DNA of 64,000 bases from Streptomyces sp. NBC_01669 (GCF_026339735.1 NZ_JAPEQG010000001.1:806001-870000); one strand, 5' to 3'; shown: positions 45,879-54,121, counted from the first letter of the stretch. Notes: a model not told the origin generated them from the sequence alone. Numbers and translations are program-made.

Positions 45879-46634
45879 CTACCAGCCGAATCCGCTGGTG
45901 CGCCACTCCCGGCCGTCGGGTGTGACGGCGAGCGCCTCGTACCCGTCCAGCGACTCCAGCCAGCCGCGTGCTCCACCGCCCATGGCGAACGCAGCCGTGG
46001 CAAAGGCGTCCGTCAGGGTCAGCGCCTGCCCGACCACGGTGATCGACGCGAGGCCCAGGGCCGGTGTACCGGTGTGCGGGTCGAGGATGTGCGCGCCACG
46101 TTCGGCCGTTCCGGAGGTGGCGACGGCCAGATCACGCCCGGTCACCACGGTGGCCAGCGCCCCGCGGCGCAGGGGGTGGGCGACACCGATCCGCCAAGGG
46201 GCGCCGGGGGCGGCCTCGCCACGCAGTTGGAGGTCGCCGCCGCCGTTCACACAGGTGTTGTGCGCGCCGCTCTCGTACAGCAGCTGCGAGGCGGCCTCGA
46301 CCGCCCACCCCTTGACCAGCCCGGAGGGATCGAGGACACCGCCGGGTGTGGCACTGAACCAGCCACGGCTGACCCGGGTGACATCGCCGCACAGGTCCAG
46401 GACCTCACGGACCTCGGCCGGACACGTGGTGAGCCCGGACTCACCGCGGCCGAGCCGGCTGATGGCACTGTCCGGACGGTAGGTGGAGAACACCGCGTCG
46501 ACGTGGTGCAGTCCACGCACCGCATCGTCGAGGGCGCGACGGATCGCAGGGGTGGGCCGGTCCCTGATGTCGAAGGAGAACACCGTGCCCATCACGTGCT
46601 CGACATGGCGCAGCCCGTACGCGCGATCAGCCAC
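45879..46634 (-). CDS. apbE: FAD:protein FMN transferase (ApbE)
   Basis: A 251-residue ApbE-family enzyme from GTG 46634, overlapping the FMN-binding gene by 8 bases. Key regions: EHVMGTVFSFDIRD, FSTYRPDSAISRLGRGE, GLVKGWAVEAASQLL, NTCVNGGGDLQLRGE, HPLRRGA, AVATSGTAERGAHILDP and LTDAFATAAFAMG, the last with the metal-binding Asp. No signal peptide is evident, unlike lipoprotein ApbE, so it may act before export or be anchored by other means. It transfers FMN from FAD to Thr of the FMN-binding protein encoded just upstream. Confidence 0.92.
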   Translation of the reverse strand: MADRAYGLRHVEHVMGTVFSFDIRDRPTPAIRRALDDAVRGLHHVDAVFSTYRPDSAISRLGRGESGLTTCPAEVREVLDLCGDVTRVSRGWFSATPGGVLDPSGLVKGWAVEAASQLLYESGAHNTCVNGGGDLQLRGEAAPGAPWRIGVAHPLRRGALATVVTGRDLAVATSGTAERGAHILDPHTGTPALGLASITVVGQALTLTDAFATAAFAMGGGARGWLESLDGYEALAVTPDGREWRTSGFGW

Positions 46635-47067
46635 CGGCCCGGTCCAATGCGCTCTGCAGGGACTCCATGTAGCCCTGACTGGTGTAGCTGGCTCCGGAGA
46701 CGGAGTCGATGTCCGCGCTCTGGGCACCCAGCGCCTCCTGGGTGAGCCGGGGCAGCGCGAACGCGGCGATCTCCTGGTCGCGGCCGTTCTCATCGGGCGC
46801 CCGGAGCACCCGCACGGCGGTGAGCTTCCCCTTGACGAGGGTCGCGGCGACCTGCACCGGTCCGTACCGCGTGTCAATCGGATCGCCGTTGAACGTGCCC
46901 GTCGCGGTGGTGGCACCGGGCGGAGCACCGGTCGACGTGCGCGGGGAGACCGTGGTCGCCGGGCGCCTGCTCGCGTCGAGGAGACCGGGAGCCTGGTGCG
47001 GTTTCAGGGACAGCAGGACCACGACCAGGGCACTGGTACCGGTGGTGGTGAGGACGGCTCGGCGCAT
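46627..47067 (-). CDS. FMN-binding (flavinylated) membrane-anchored protein
   Basis: A 146-residue protein. An N-terminal helix (residues 6-21, LTTTGTSALVVVLLSL) anchors it, followed by a Pro/Thr-rich linker and an FMN_bind domain: GPVQVAATLVKGKLTAVRVL ... DSVSGASYTSQGY. Thr129 in SGASYT is the expected FMN attachment site for ApbE. It lies between a ferric-reductase-like gene, 23 bases upstream, and apbE. It would carry electrons on the outer face of the membrane. Confidence 0.92.
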   Translation of the reverse strand: MRRAVLTTTGTSALVVVLLSLKPHQAPGLLDASRRPATTVSPRTSTGAPPGATTATGTFNGDPIDTRYGPVQVAATLVKGKLTAVRVLRAPDENGRDQEIAAFALPRLTQEALGAQSADIDSVSGASYTSQGYMESLQSALDRAGG

Positions 47068-47090
47068 GGTGGTTCTCCTCGGGGCACTCG

Positions 47091-48443
47091 TCAGAACGCG
47101 AACGACTCGTGGTGGATGCGGCGGCGCGGCACTCCGGCGTCGCGCAGGGCGCGGATCGCCGCCTCGGTCATGCCGGGCGGACCGCAGAGGTAGACGTCAT
47201 GCGCGGCCAGGCCGGGGACCAGACGGCTGAGAGCCGGTGCGGACAGGGGGGCATCCCCGTCGACGACGTAGTGGACCGTGGTGCGGCGGTGAGCGGCGAT
47301 GGCGTCGAGTTCGGCGCGCAGCGCCAGGTCCTCGGTCCGTCGCGCGCGGTAGACGAGGGTCACCGGTCCGGGCAGCGTCTCGAACAGGGTCCGCAGCGGA
47401 GTGATGCCGACTCCGCCGGCCAGCAGCAGCACCTGGCGGGCGGTACGACGGCGCGCGGTGAAGCTCCCGTACGGCCCCTCGGCCCAGACCCGGGTGCCGG
47501 GTGCGAGACGCGCCAGCGCGGCGCTGTGGACTCCGCCGGCCTTGACGGTGATCCGCAGATGGCGGGGGTGGGCGGGCGCCGAGAGCGAGTACGGGTTGGC
47601 GGTCCACCACAGGCCTCGGGTGAGGAAGCGCCAGCGGAAGAACTGCCCCGGCTCGGCCCCCAGCTCGTCCAGGCGCTCTCCGGTGAGGTGTACGGAGACG
47701 ACGCCGGGGGCTTCGGTGTGGACAGCGGTCACTGTCAGCCGGTGCCTCAGTCCGCGGCGTACCGGGACCACGAACCGGTACCAGACGACCAGGGCGGCGG
47801 CGCCCAGGTAGAGGGCGTACCACGCCAGCTGCGCGGGTCGGTTGCCGACGAAGTCGGCGCCGTCGGAGAGCTGGTGTCCGAAGGCGAGGAAGATCGCCAG
47901 ATAGGTGGCGAAGTGGAGGTAGTGCCAGGTCTCGTAGCTCATCCTGCGGCGGGCGGCGCGGGCGGAGACGGCACCGGTGAGGAGCAGGAGCAGAAAGCCC
48001 GCGGTGCCCTTGAGGAGGTCCGGGTAGTGCAGGACCAGGACGGAGGTCTGGCTCACCACGTCCGTATGGGCGCTGACGGAGTAGCCCCAGATGACGAGAA
48101 GGGTGTGGGCCAGGACCAGGGAGACGGTCCACCGGCCGCCGGCAGCGTGCAGGCGCGCCAGCCGGTCGGTGCCGATGCTGTGGTCCAGCAGGGGGACACG
48201 GGCCATCAGAACCACCAGGACCGCGCACGCATACCCGGCCAGCAGCCCGGTGATGCGCCCGGCGTTGGTCAGCCGGCCCGCCGCGCCGACGACGGCGGAC
48301 GTGTCGCTCCACCACAGAGCGAGGACTGCTGCGGCCCCCGCGCCGATGACGGCGGACACAAGATGCGGGGCGACGCTGCGCGGCGGGCGGCGGTGACGTG
48401 TGCCCTTGCTCGCGTACGGCGAAGCGGGGGCTGTGGTGGTCAT
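47091..48443 (-). CDS. Ferric-reductase-like membrane NAD(P)H oxidoreductase
   Basis: A 450-residue protein; ATG 48443 has GAGGGGA five bases upstream. Six helices in the first 230 residues carry histidines for haem (VLAHTLLVIWGY; YLHFATYLAIFLAFGHQ). A ferredoxin-reductase module follows: FAD strand FFRWRFLTRGLWW and NPYSLS, then NAD(P) sites LLLAGGVGITPLRTLFE and HDVYLCGPPGM. It moves electrons from cytosolic NAD(P)H through haem to the outside, most likely to the flavinylated protein encoded next. It is divergent from the two-component system at 48640. Confidence 0.9.
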   Translation of the reverse strand: MTTTAPASPYASKGTRHRRPPRSVAPHLVSAVIGAGAAAVLALWWSDTSAVVGAAGRLTNAGRITGLLAGYACAVLVVLMARVPLLDHSIGTDRLARLHAAGGRWTVSLVLAHTLLVIWGYSVSAHTDVVSQTSVLVLHYPDLLKGTAGFLLLLLTGAVSARAARRRMSYETWHYLHFATYLAIFLAFGHQLSDGADFVGNRPAQLAWYALYLGAAALVVWYRFVVPVRRGLRHRLTVTAVHTEAPGVVSVHLTGERLDELGAEPGQFFRWRFLTRGLWWTANPYSLSAPAHPRHLRITVKAGGVHSAALARLAPGTRVWAEGPYGSFTARRRTARQVLLLAGGVGITPLRTLFETLPGPVTLVYRARRTEDLALRAELDAIAAHRRTTVHYVVDGDAPLSAPALSRLVPGLAAHDVYLCGPPGMTEAAIRALRDAGVPRRRIHHESFAF

Positions 48444-48553
48444 GGGGCTCCCCTCGTAACAGACCGCTGGGGCGGTCGACAGCGGCAAGCCTCGCAGCGC
48501 ATCCTCTGCGTACCTTCTGAATGAGCGGCGGCCGCCCCGGTCCACCGGGATTC

Positions 48554-48592
48554 CAGAGGGAATGCAGAGGCAACTCAGAGGGAACTCAGAGG
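48554..48592. promoter_or_regulatory. Four 11-bp phased repeats, response-regulator binding array
   Basis: CAGAGG occurs at 48554, 48565, 48576 and 48587, exactly 11 bases apart, in the longer pattern CAGAGGSAAYN. The array lies between the divergent ferric-reductase operon (start 48443) and the OmpR-type regulator (start 48640). Direct repeats at helical spacing are how OmpR-family regulators bind. It should control its own operon and perhaps the redox operon. Confidence 0.75.
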
Positions 48593-48639
48593 CCCCCGGC
48601 GGCCCGCCGCCGTCCGCGCCGGGGGATGCTGGACAGATC

Positions 48640-49374
48640 ATGGACAACCACCGCGCACAGCCGCCCCTGCACCGCCCCGACGGAGGCCCGGTGCGGGTGC
48701 TGGTCATCGACGACGAACCCGATCTGACCGAGGTGCTGGCCGGAGCACTGACCGGCGAGGGCTGGCAGGTCCGTACGGCCGCGGACGGCGCATCCGCCCT
48801 GGCCACGGCGCGCGAGTTCCGGCCGGACGCCGTCGTGCTGGACTGGATGCTGCCCGACATGGACGGGCTGCGCGTGCTGCGGGAGCTGCGCCGCGAGGCC
48901 CGTGAGGTGTGCGTGCTGTTCCTGACCGCCCGCGATGCGGTGGAGGACCGTATCGCCGGGATCACGGCGGGCGGCGACGACTACGTGACCAAGCCGTTCA
49001 GCCTGGAGGAGGTCCTCGCCCGGCTCCGCGGGCTGCTGCGGCGGGCGGGGATGGCCAGTGCGCCGGGCCGGCACCGGCTGACGGTCGGCGAGCTCACCAT
49101 GGACGAGGAGGCCAGGGAGGTCCGACGCGGCGGCGCCGTCGTCGAGCTGTCCCGTACCGAGTTCGAGCTGCTGCGCTTCCTGATGCGCAATCCGCGCCGG
49201 GTACTGTCCAAGGAACAGATCCTCGACCGGGTCTGGGCATACGATTTCGGCGGCCGCGCCCATGTCGTCGAGCTGTACATCAGCTATCTCCGCAAGAAGA
49301 TCGACGCGGGCCGCACTCCCATGATCCATACGGTGCGCGGACTGGGGTACGTCCTGAAACCGGATCCGTCATGA
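48640..49374 (+). CDS. OmpR/PhoB family response regulator
   Basis: A 244-residue regulator. ATG 48640 is chosen; an upstream ATG at 48562 would run through the repeat array. The receiver has Asp24-Asp25, phosphoacceptor Asp68 in VVLDWMLPDMDG and Lys in DDYVTKPFSL. The winged-helix domain ends RVLSKEQILDRVWAYDF and HTVRGLGYVLKPDPS. It is coupled to the kinase by an ATGA overlap. The phased repeats just upstream are its likely site. Confidence 0.93.
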   Translation: MDNHRAQPPLHRPDGGPVRVLVIDDEPDLTEVLAGALTGEGWQVRTAADGASALATAREFRPDAVVLDWMLPDMDGLRVLRELRREAREVCVLFLTARDAVEDRIAGITAGGDDYVTKPFSLEEVLARLRGLLRRAGMASAPGRHRLTVGELTMDEEAREVRRGGAVVELSRTEFELLRFLMRNPRRVLSKEQILDRVWAYDFGGRAHVVELYISYLRKKIDAGRTPMIHTVRGLGYVLKPDPS

Positions 49375-50795
49375 GGCGGCCGCCGCCGCACACACTGCGC
49401 GGGCAGCTCACCACCGGGCTCGTCCTGCTGCTCGCCGCCGCATGTCTCGCGGTCGGACTCACCACCGCCTTCGCCCTCCAGGGCTTCCTGGTGCGCCGCT
49501 TGGACCAGCAACTGACGGCGTCCGGCGGCAGGTTCCCCGCCAGCCTGGAGCACGAAGCCGCGCGGGACGCCGACAACCGCCCCGACTCGCGGGGCCAGGC
49601 CGACTCCACCTTCGGCGCCAGACTGCTGAACGGCCGGGTGACCCAGTCCGCCGTGGTCGATGAGCAGAACGTCCGCACGGTGCCGTTGACCGCCGACGAC
49701 CGGCGCACGCTCGCAGCCGTGCCCGACGACGGGGAGGGCCGGAGCGTACGGCTCTCCGCGCTCGGTGGCTACCGGGTCGCGGCCGTCACCGGCGACGACC
49801 GGGACGTGCTGATCACCGGACTGCCACTGCACCCCGTGGAAGAGACCCTGCACCGGCTCGAAGCGGTCGAGGGGGTCGTGTTCGGCGCGGCCCTGCTCGC
49901 CACCGGGGTCGCCGGAGCCCTGTGGGTGCGGGTCTCCCTGCGCCCCCTGCGACGCGTCACGAAGCAGGCGGTCGGCGTGGCCCGGCTGCCGCTGGCCAGC
50001 GGCGAGGTCGCCATGCCCGACCCGCTGCCCGTCACCGATCCTCGCACCGAGGTCGGGCAGGTCGGCACCGCGTTGAACCGCATGCTCGGACATATCGGGG
50101 ACGCGCTCGCCCGGCGGCAGGCGAGCGAGGAACGGCTGCGGCACTTCGCCGCCGACGCCAGCCACGAGCTGCGCACACCCGTCGCCAACATCCGTGGCCA
50201 CGCCGAACTCGCCCTGCGCCACCACGGCCCTGTGCCCGCCGGGGTCCGGCACGCCCTGGAGCGTATTCAGTCGGAGTCCGGGCGGATGAGCCACCTGGTC
50301 GACGATCTGCTGCTGCTCGCCCGGCTCGACGCGGGGCGCCCCCTCGACCACGAACCGGTCGATCTGACCCTCCTCGTGCTCGACGCGACCGACGACGCAC
50401 GGGCCGCGAGCCCCGGCCACCGCTGGCTCCTCGACCTCCCCGAGGAGCCCGTGACCGTCACCGGCGACGCGCACCGTCTCCAGCAGGTGATCGGCAATCT
50501 CCTCGCCAACGCCCGGGTACACACCCCGGACGGTACGGAGGTGACGGTGCGGCTCCGGGCAGAGGCCGCCGAGGTCCGGTTGACCGTCACGGACAACGGG
50601 CCGGGCATCCCCGACGCGCTGCTGCCGGAGATCTTCGGGCGCTTCGTCCGCACCGACCCCAGCCGCTCAAGGGCCACCGGCAGCACCGGACTCGGCCTGG
50701 CCATCGTCCGCGCGGTGGTCACCGCCCACGGCGGCACGGCCGATGTCGTGAGCCGGCCGGGACACACGGCATTCTGGGTGGCCCTCCCGCGCTGA
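49371..50795 (+). CDS. Sensor histidine kinase partner of the OmpR-type regulator
   Basis: A 474-residue kinase. Two membrane helices (about 14-36 and 168-188) enclose an extracytoplasmic sensor of roughly 130 residues, followed by HAMP, HisKA with His265 in ADASHELRTPVANIRGH, and HATPase with NLLANARVHTPDG, DNGPGIPD and GSTGLGLAIVRAV. The sensor is on the same side of the membrane as the flavinylated protein, so it could monitor envelope redox state or a metal. Its ATG overlaps the regulator stop. Confidence 0.93.
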   Translation: MRRPPPHTLRGQLTTGLVLLLAAACLAVGLTTAFALQGFLVRRLDQQLTASGGRFPASLEHEAARDADNRPDSRGQADSTFGARLLNGRVTQSAVVDEQNVRTVPLTADDRRTLAAVPDDGEGRSVRLSALGGYRVAAVTGDDRDVLITGLPLHPVEETLHRLEAVEGVVFGAALLATGVAGALWVRVSLRPLRRVTKQAVGVARLPLASGEVAMPDPLPVTDPRTEVGQVGTALNRMLGHIGDALARRQASEERLRHFAADASHELRTPVANIRGHAELALRHHGPVPAGVRHALERIQSESGRMSHLVDDLLLLARLDAGRPLDHEPVDLTLLVLDATDDARAASPGHRWLLDLPEEPVTVTGDAHRLQQVIGNLLANARVHTPDGTEVTVRLRAEAAEVRLTVTDNGPGIPDALLPEIFGRFVRTDPSRSRATGSTGLGLAIVRAVVTAHGGTADVVSRPGHTAFWVALPR

Positions 50796-50818
50796 CCCAG
50801 GATCCTCGCCCGCCCCCG

Positions 50819-51280
50819 CTATCCCTCGTCGAAGTAGGCGTACGGAGCCACGGACACGCCCTCCGCGACAGCCCGCTCGTCGTCCTCCGAGGCGGCCGGA
50901 TCGAGATCTCCCGCGCTCAGTGAGTGCATGGACCAGACGGCGAAGCCGACGTGGAAGTCGTGGCCGATGCTGGAGGGGGTGCTCGTGTATCCCTTGGCGT
51001 GAAGCTCGGCAACGACGTCATCGAGAAATCGGTGGGTCAGCCGGACGCCGTCGTAGCGGGCTTCGGCATCGTCGATGCCGCCGTGGTGGGCGATCTCCAC
51101 GAGTTCGACCGTGTCGTCCGCCGCGTAGGTGATCACCAGCGTGGGCGAGGTGGCGTAGACGGCGCGGTCACCACCGGGCCCGTGGTAAGGCTGCCCCACG
51201 CGCTCCTCGACCTGGGCACGCGGATCACCGACCTTGACGAGGTCGACGCCGCGTCCGGGAATGATCTCCATGCGGGACAT
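50819..51280 (-). CDS. Hypothetical acidic protein
   Basis: A 153-residue protein from ATG 51280 (GGAGG four bases upstream); ATG 51271 is an alternative. Family not recognised. It opens MEIIPGRGVDLVKVGDPRAQ and VEERVGQPYHG, resembling small proteins with a repeat of the form 'I-P-G-x-G-V ... G-x-x-x-x-x-V'. It is acidic, soluble, with the end EGVSVAPYAYFDEG. It is convergent with the kinase gene and divergent from the palindrome-controlled group. Confidence 0.65.
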   Translation of the reverse strand: MSRMEIIPGRGVDLVKVGDPRAQVEERVGQPYHGPGGDRAVYATSPTLVITYAADDTVELVEIAHHGGIDDAEARYDGVRLTHRFLDDVVAELHAKGYTSTPSSIGHDFHVGFAVWSMHSLSAGDLDPAASEDDERAVAEGVSVAPYAYFDEG

Positions 51281-51336
51281 CCTGCCTCCTGCGGCGAGCC
51301 TGGTCACCCGCTCCCCCGCTCCCCCGCCGCAGCCGT

Positions 51337-51352
51337 CTTGAACGCGTTCAAG
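51337..51352. promoter_or_regulatory. Operator 1: perfect 16-bp palindrome over the -35 box
   Basis: CTTGAACGCGTTCAAG is a perfect palindrome of the TetR-family operator type. The same bases hold a -35 hexamer TTGAAC (51338-51343); 17 bases later comes TAGGGT (51361-51366), a good Streptomyces -10 box. Repressor binding would block the promoter. Confidence 0.75.
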
Positions 51353-51381
51353 AAAACCTCTAGGGTCGGCACGGAAAGCTA

Positions 51382-51397
51382 CTTGAACGCGTTCAAG
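51382..51397. promoter_or_regulatory. Operator 2: second copy of the same palindrome
   Basis: An identical CTTGAACGCGTTCAAG, 45 bases from the first copy, lies about 10 bases beyond the expected transcript start and before the ribosome site at about 51400. Two exact copies make a chance origin very unlikely. No TetR gene is adjacent in the window. Confidence 0.75.
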
Positions 51398-51411
51398 GCG
51401 GGGGATGCGGC

Positions 51412-51627
51412 ATGTCCGTACTGGTCGACACGATCGTGATGCTGGGCATGCTGGTCGTCATTCCCGCCGGTCTGCGCCTGACCGGCGCGCCCGAGCTCGA
51501 CCGGATCCGCCGCCTGCGGCCGCTCTTCGCCGCACCCGGCGCCGACTCCACCCGTACTGCCCCGACCCGCACCGTCCCGTTTCTCACCGACCCATTTCTC
51601 ACCGATCACGGAGGCAGGACGTCATGA
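51412..51627 (+). CDS. 71-residue protein resembling a truncated YndJ
   Basis: ATG 51412 has GGGGG seven bases upstream. A hydrophobic N-terminus (VDTIVMLGMLVVIPAGLRL) resembles the first helix of YndJ-family membrane proteins, which are normally encoded beside DUF1990 genes. The rest is a short linker with a repeated PFLTD, not the multi-helix body. It looks like an internal deletion of yndJ. It remains an open frame whose stop overlaps the DUF1990 start (ATGA), so it may survive for translational coupling. Confidence 0.5.
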   Translation: MSVLVDTIVMLGMLVVIPAGLRLTGAPELDRIRRLRPLFAAPGADSTRTAPTRTVPFLTDPFLTDHGGRTS

Positions 51628-52133
51628 GTACCCTCACGTACCCGGAGGTCGGGGCCACCCGGCTCGGCCCGCTCCCCGACGGCTACCACCATCTCCACCA
51701 CCGGGTCGCGGTGGGCCGCGGCCGGGCCGACTTCGAGGCAGCGGGCGCGGCCGTCACCGGCTGGCACATGCACCGCACCTCCGGCGCCCGGGTGCGGGCG
51801 TCGACGGCCCGCGCGGAGCCCGGGACCTCCGTGCGGGTGTCGATCGGGCTCGGTCCGTTCCGGTTCGCCGCGCCGTGCGAAGTCGTCTGGACCGCGTACG
51901 AGAAGGAGCGCATCGGCTTCGCGTACGGGACCCGGCACCGGCACCCCGAGCGCGGCGAGGAGTGCTTCGTGGTGGAGCTGGCGGACGACGGCACGGTGTG
52001 GTTCACCGTGCTGGCGTTCTCCCGTCCGGCCCGGTGGTACAGCAGGGTTGCGGGCCCCCTCGTGCCGGTGCTCCAGCGGTGGTACGCACGCCGGCTCGGC
52101 ACCACGCTGGGACGGATCGTGTCGGAGGGCTGA
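51624..52133 (+). CDS. DUF1990 (UPF0548, YndH-like) protein
   Basis: A 169-residue soluble protein; ATG 51624 has GGAGG nine bases upstream and overlaps the preceding stop. The DUF1990 pattern is clear: YHHLHHRVAVGRGRADFEAA, GWHMHRTSGARVRAS, FAAPCEVVWTAYEKERIGFA and YGTRHRHPERGEECFVVEL. Biochemical function is unknown; plant and bacterial members suggest a lipid- or small-molecule-binding START-like role. It is part of the palindrome-controlled operon, with the lipase maturation factor 37 bases downstream. Confidence 0.85.
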   Translation: MSTLTYPEVGATRLGPLPDGYHHLHHRVAVGRGRADFEAAGAAVTGWHMHRTSGARVRASTARAEPGTSVRVSIGLGPFRFAAPCEVVWTAYEKERIGFAYGTRHRHPERGEECFVVELADDGTVWFTVLAFSRPARWYSRVAGPLVPVLQRWYARRLGTTLGRIVSEG

Positions 52134-52170
52134 AGCGCTCAGTCGCTCGGCAGCGTCGATACTGGAAGTG

Positions 52171-53607
52171 ATGGAATGGTTCACCGCAGATGGCTACTGG
52201 CTCAGCCGGCTGATCTTCCAGCGGACTCTCGCCTGCATCTATCTGGTCGGGTTTCTCGCCGCCGCCCTCCAGTTCAGGGCGCTGATCGGCGAACGCGGCA
52301 TGCTGCCCGTGCCCGAGTTCCTGCGGCGAACGGACTGGCGGCTCGCTCCCGGTCTCTTCCGGCTCCACTACTCCGACCGGTTCTTCGCGGCGGTCGCCTG
52401 GACCGGCTGCGCGCTCGCGGTCGCGCTGATCGCCGGGGTGGATTCGTACGTTCCGCTCTGGGCGGCAATGCTGCTGTGGCTGCTGCCGTGGGCGTTGTAT
52501 CTGTCGATCGTCCAGGTCGGCCAGCTCTGGTACGCCTTCGGGTGGGAGTCGCTGCTCCTGGAGACCGGCTTCCTCGCCGTCTTTCTCGGCAACGCGGACA
52601 CGGCTCCGCCGGTACTCGTGCTGTGGCTGCTGCGCTGGGTGCTGTTCCGGGTCGAGTTCGGCGCGGGGCTGATCAAGATCCGGGGCGACGAGTGCTGGCG
52701 CAAGCTGACCTGTCTGTATTTCCACCATGAGACCCAGCCGATGCCGGGACCGCTGAGCTGGTTCTTCCACCGGCTGCCCCGGCCCGTCCACCGGGTGGAG
52801 GTGGCGGCCAACCACGTCACCCAACTCCTCGTCCCGGTATTGCTCTTCACCCCGCAGCCGGTGGCGAGTGCGGCCGCGGGGCTGATGATCGTCACCCAGT
52901 TGTGGCTGGTCCTCTCCGGGAACTTCGCCTGGCTGAACTGGGTGACCATCGCTCTCGCCCTGTCCGCCGTCGACTGGTCGCTGTTCGTTGCGCAGCCCGC
53001 GCAGTCGGCGCCACCGCTCTGGTACGAGGTGGTGGTCATCGCCGTCACCGCACTGGTGGTCGCCCTCAGCTACCGTCCGGCGCGCAATCTGATCTCCCGC
53101 CGCCAGGTGATGAACCGCTCGTTCGACCCGTTGCATCTCGTCAACACGTACGGCGCGTTCGGCAGCATCAGCCGGGTCCGGCTCGAGATCGCGGTCGAGG
53201 GCACCGACGAGACGGTCCTCCACCCCGACACCGTCTGGCAGGAGTACGGCTTCCGCGGCAAGCCGGGCGATCCGCGGAGGCTGCCGCGCCAGTTCGCTCC
53301 CTATCACCTGCGCCTGGACTGGCTGATGTGGTTCGCGGCGCTCTCTCCCGCGTACGCCCATCCCTGGTTCGGACCGTTCCTGGAACGGCTGCTGGAGAAC
53401 GACCGGGACACACTGCGGCTGCTGCGCCACAACCCGTTCCCCGGCACCCCGCCCACGCACGTCCGCGCCAGGGTCTACCGCTACCGGTACACGACCTGGC
53501 GCGAGCTGCGTGCCACCGGGAACTGGTGGCACCGCACCCATGTGCGGGAATTCATCAGACCGGTGACCCTCGCCCCCGCCCGCATCAGCCCGACCATGCC
53601 CCCTTGA
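52171..53607 (+). CDS. Lipase maturation factor family membrane protein
   Basis: A 478-residue protein from ATG 52171 (GGAAG nearby). It has several membrane helices in the first 330 residues and the family's hallmark segments: SLLLETGFLAVFLGN, LLRWVLFRVEFGAGLIKIRG, CWRKLTCLYFHHETQPMPGP and, near the end, VRARVYRYRYTTWRELR. The C-terminal part is a globular domain with FGSISRVRLEIAVEGTDE. In animals LMF1 helps lipases fold in the ER; in bacteria the role is unknown, presumably in lipid metabolism or folding of exported proteins. It ends the operon before a strong terminator. Confidence 0.9.
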   Translation: MEWFTADGYWLSRLIFQRTLACIYLVGFLAAALQFRALIGERGMLPVPEFLRRTDWRLAPGLFRLHYSDRFFAAVAWTGCALAVALIAGVDSYVPLWAAMLLWLLPWALYLSIVQVGQLWYAFGWESLLLETGFLAVFLGNADTAPPVLVLWLLRWVLFRVEFGAGLIKIRGDECWRKLTCLYFHHETQPMPGPLSWFFHRLPRPVHRVEVAANHVTQLLVPVLLFTPQPVASAAAGLMIVTQLWLVLSGNFAWLNWVTIALALSAVDWSLFVAQPAQSAPPLWYEVVVIAVTALVVALSYRPARNLISRRQVMNRSFDPLHLVNTYGAFGSISRVRLEIAVEGTDETVLHPDTVWQEYGFRGKPGDPRRLPRQFAPYHLRLDWLMWFAALSPAYAHPWFGPFLERLLENDRDTLRLLRHNPFPGTPPTHVRARVYRYRYTTWRELRATGNWWHRTHVREFIRPVTLAPARISPTMPP

Positions 53608-53668
53608 GGACCCGGACCCCGGGCGCACGTGGACTCCGCCCGGTGCGGTGACCGGGCCGGGACACGCC

Positions 53669-53708
53669 GGAGCCCCGGACTTCCGTGGTGTCGGAAGGCC
53701 GGGGCTCC
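53669..53708. terminator. Bidirectional terminator between LMF gene and 57-residue gene
   Basis: Arms at 53669-53685 and 53692-53708 pair over 17 bases with a single A-G mismatch and a 6-base loop. It lies between convergent genes. Confidence 0.8.
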
Positions 53709-53760
53709 CTGGCTGACGGGCGTCGCGGACGTCGGGCGGGCGCGCAGCCGGGCCCGTGGC

Positions 53761-53934
53761 TCAGTCGATGCCGGGCAGGATGTGCGGCTCGGCGAGATCG
53801 TCCTCGTAGCCGGCCAGCCGGATCGGTGCGGACCTGGCCCAGACTTCGAGGTTCTGGAGTTTCTCGGGCCGACGGGCCCGCTCTCCCTGTCGCTCTGCCG
53901 GTCGCTTCTCTTGCTTCGTCAGTTCTGGTGTCAC
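53761..53934 (-). CDS. 57-residue orphan protein with possible leader/core layout
   Basis: GTG 53934 has a near-perfect AAAGGAG six bases upstream, the best ribosome site in this part of the window. Residues 1-27 are very charged (VTPELTKQEKRPAERQGERA). Residues 28-57 change character: LQNLEVWARSAPIRLAGYED then DLAEPHILPGID. I do not recognise the family. It has no signal peptide, Cys or membrane helix. A charged helical head and an uncharged-to-acidic tail could be a small regulator or a peptide precursor, but no modifying enzyme is adjacent. It has its own terminators on both sides. Confidence 0.7.
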   Translation of the reverse strand: MTPELTKQEKRPAERQGERARRPEKLQNLEVWARSAPIRLAGYEDDLAEPHILPGID

Positions 53935-54095
53935 CGCGCACTCCTTTGTGTCGCGTAACCCCGGGCGTCGCCGACACTCCGGCCTCATTACCGGACATCG
54001 ACCACCCATGTGGGGCGGGGCAGGAACAGTTCGGTCGCGGTGGCGCCGGGCGTGGGGCGGAACGGCGGCCTGGTTACAAGCCTGTCCCAGGACGG

Positions 54096-54121
54096 CCCGG
54101 GGAGTTTTGTGGATCCCCGGG
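54096..54121. terminator. Terminator between the SDR gene and the 57-residue gene
   Basis: CCCGGGGA (54096-54103) pairs perfectly with TCCCCGGG (54114-54121), with a 10-base loop that includes TTTT. It lies 90 bases past the SDR stop, separating the two minus-strand genes. The rest of this 276-base gap should hold the small gene's promoter. Confidence 0.5.
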
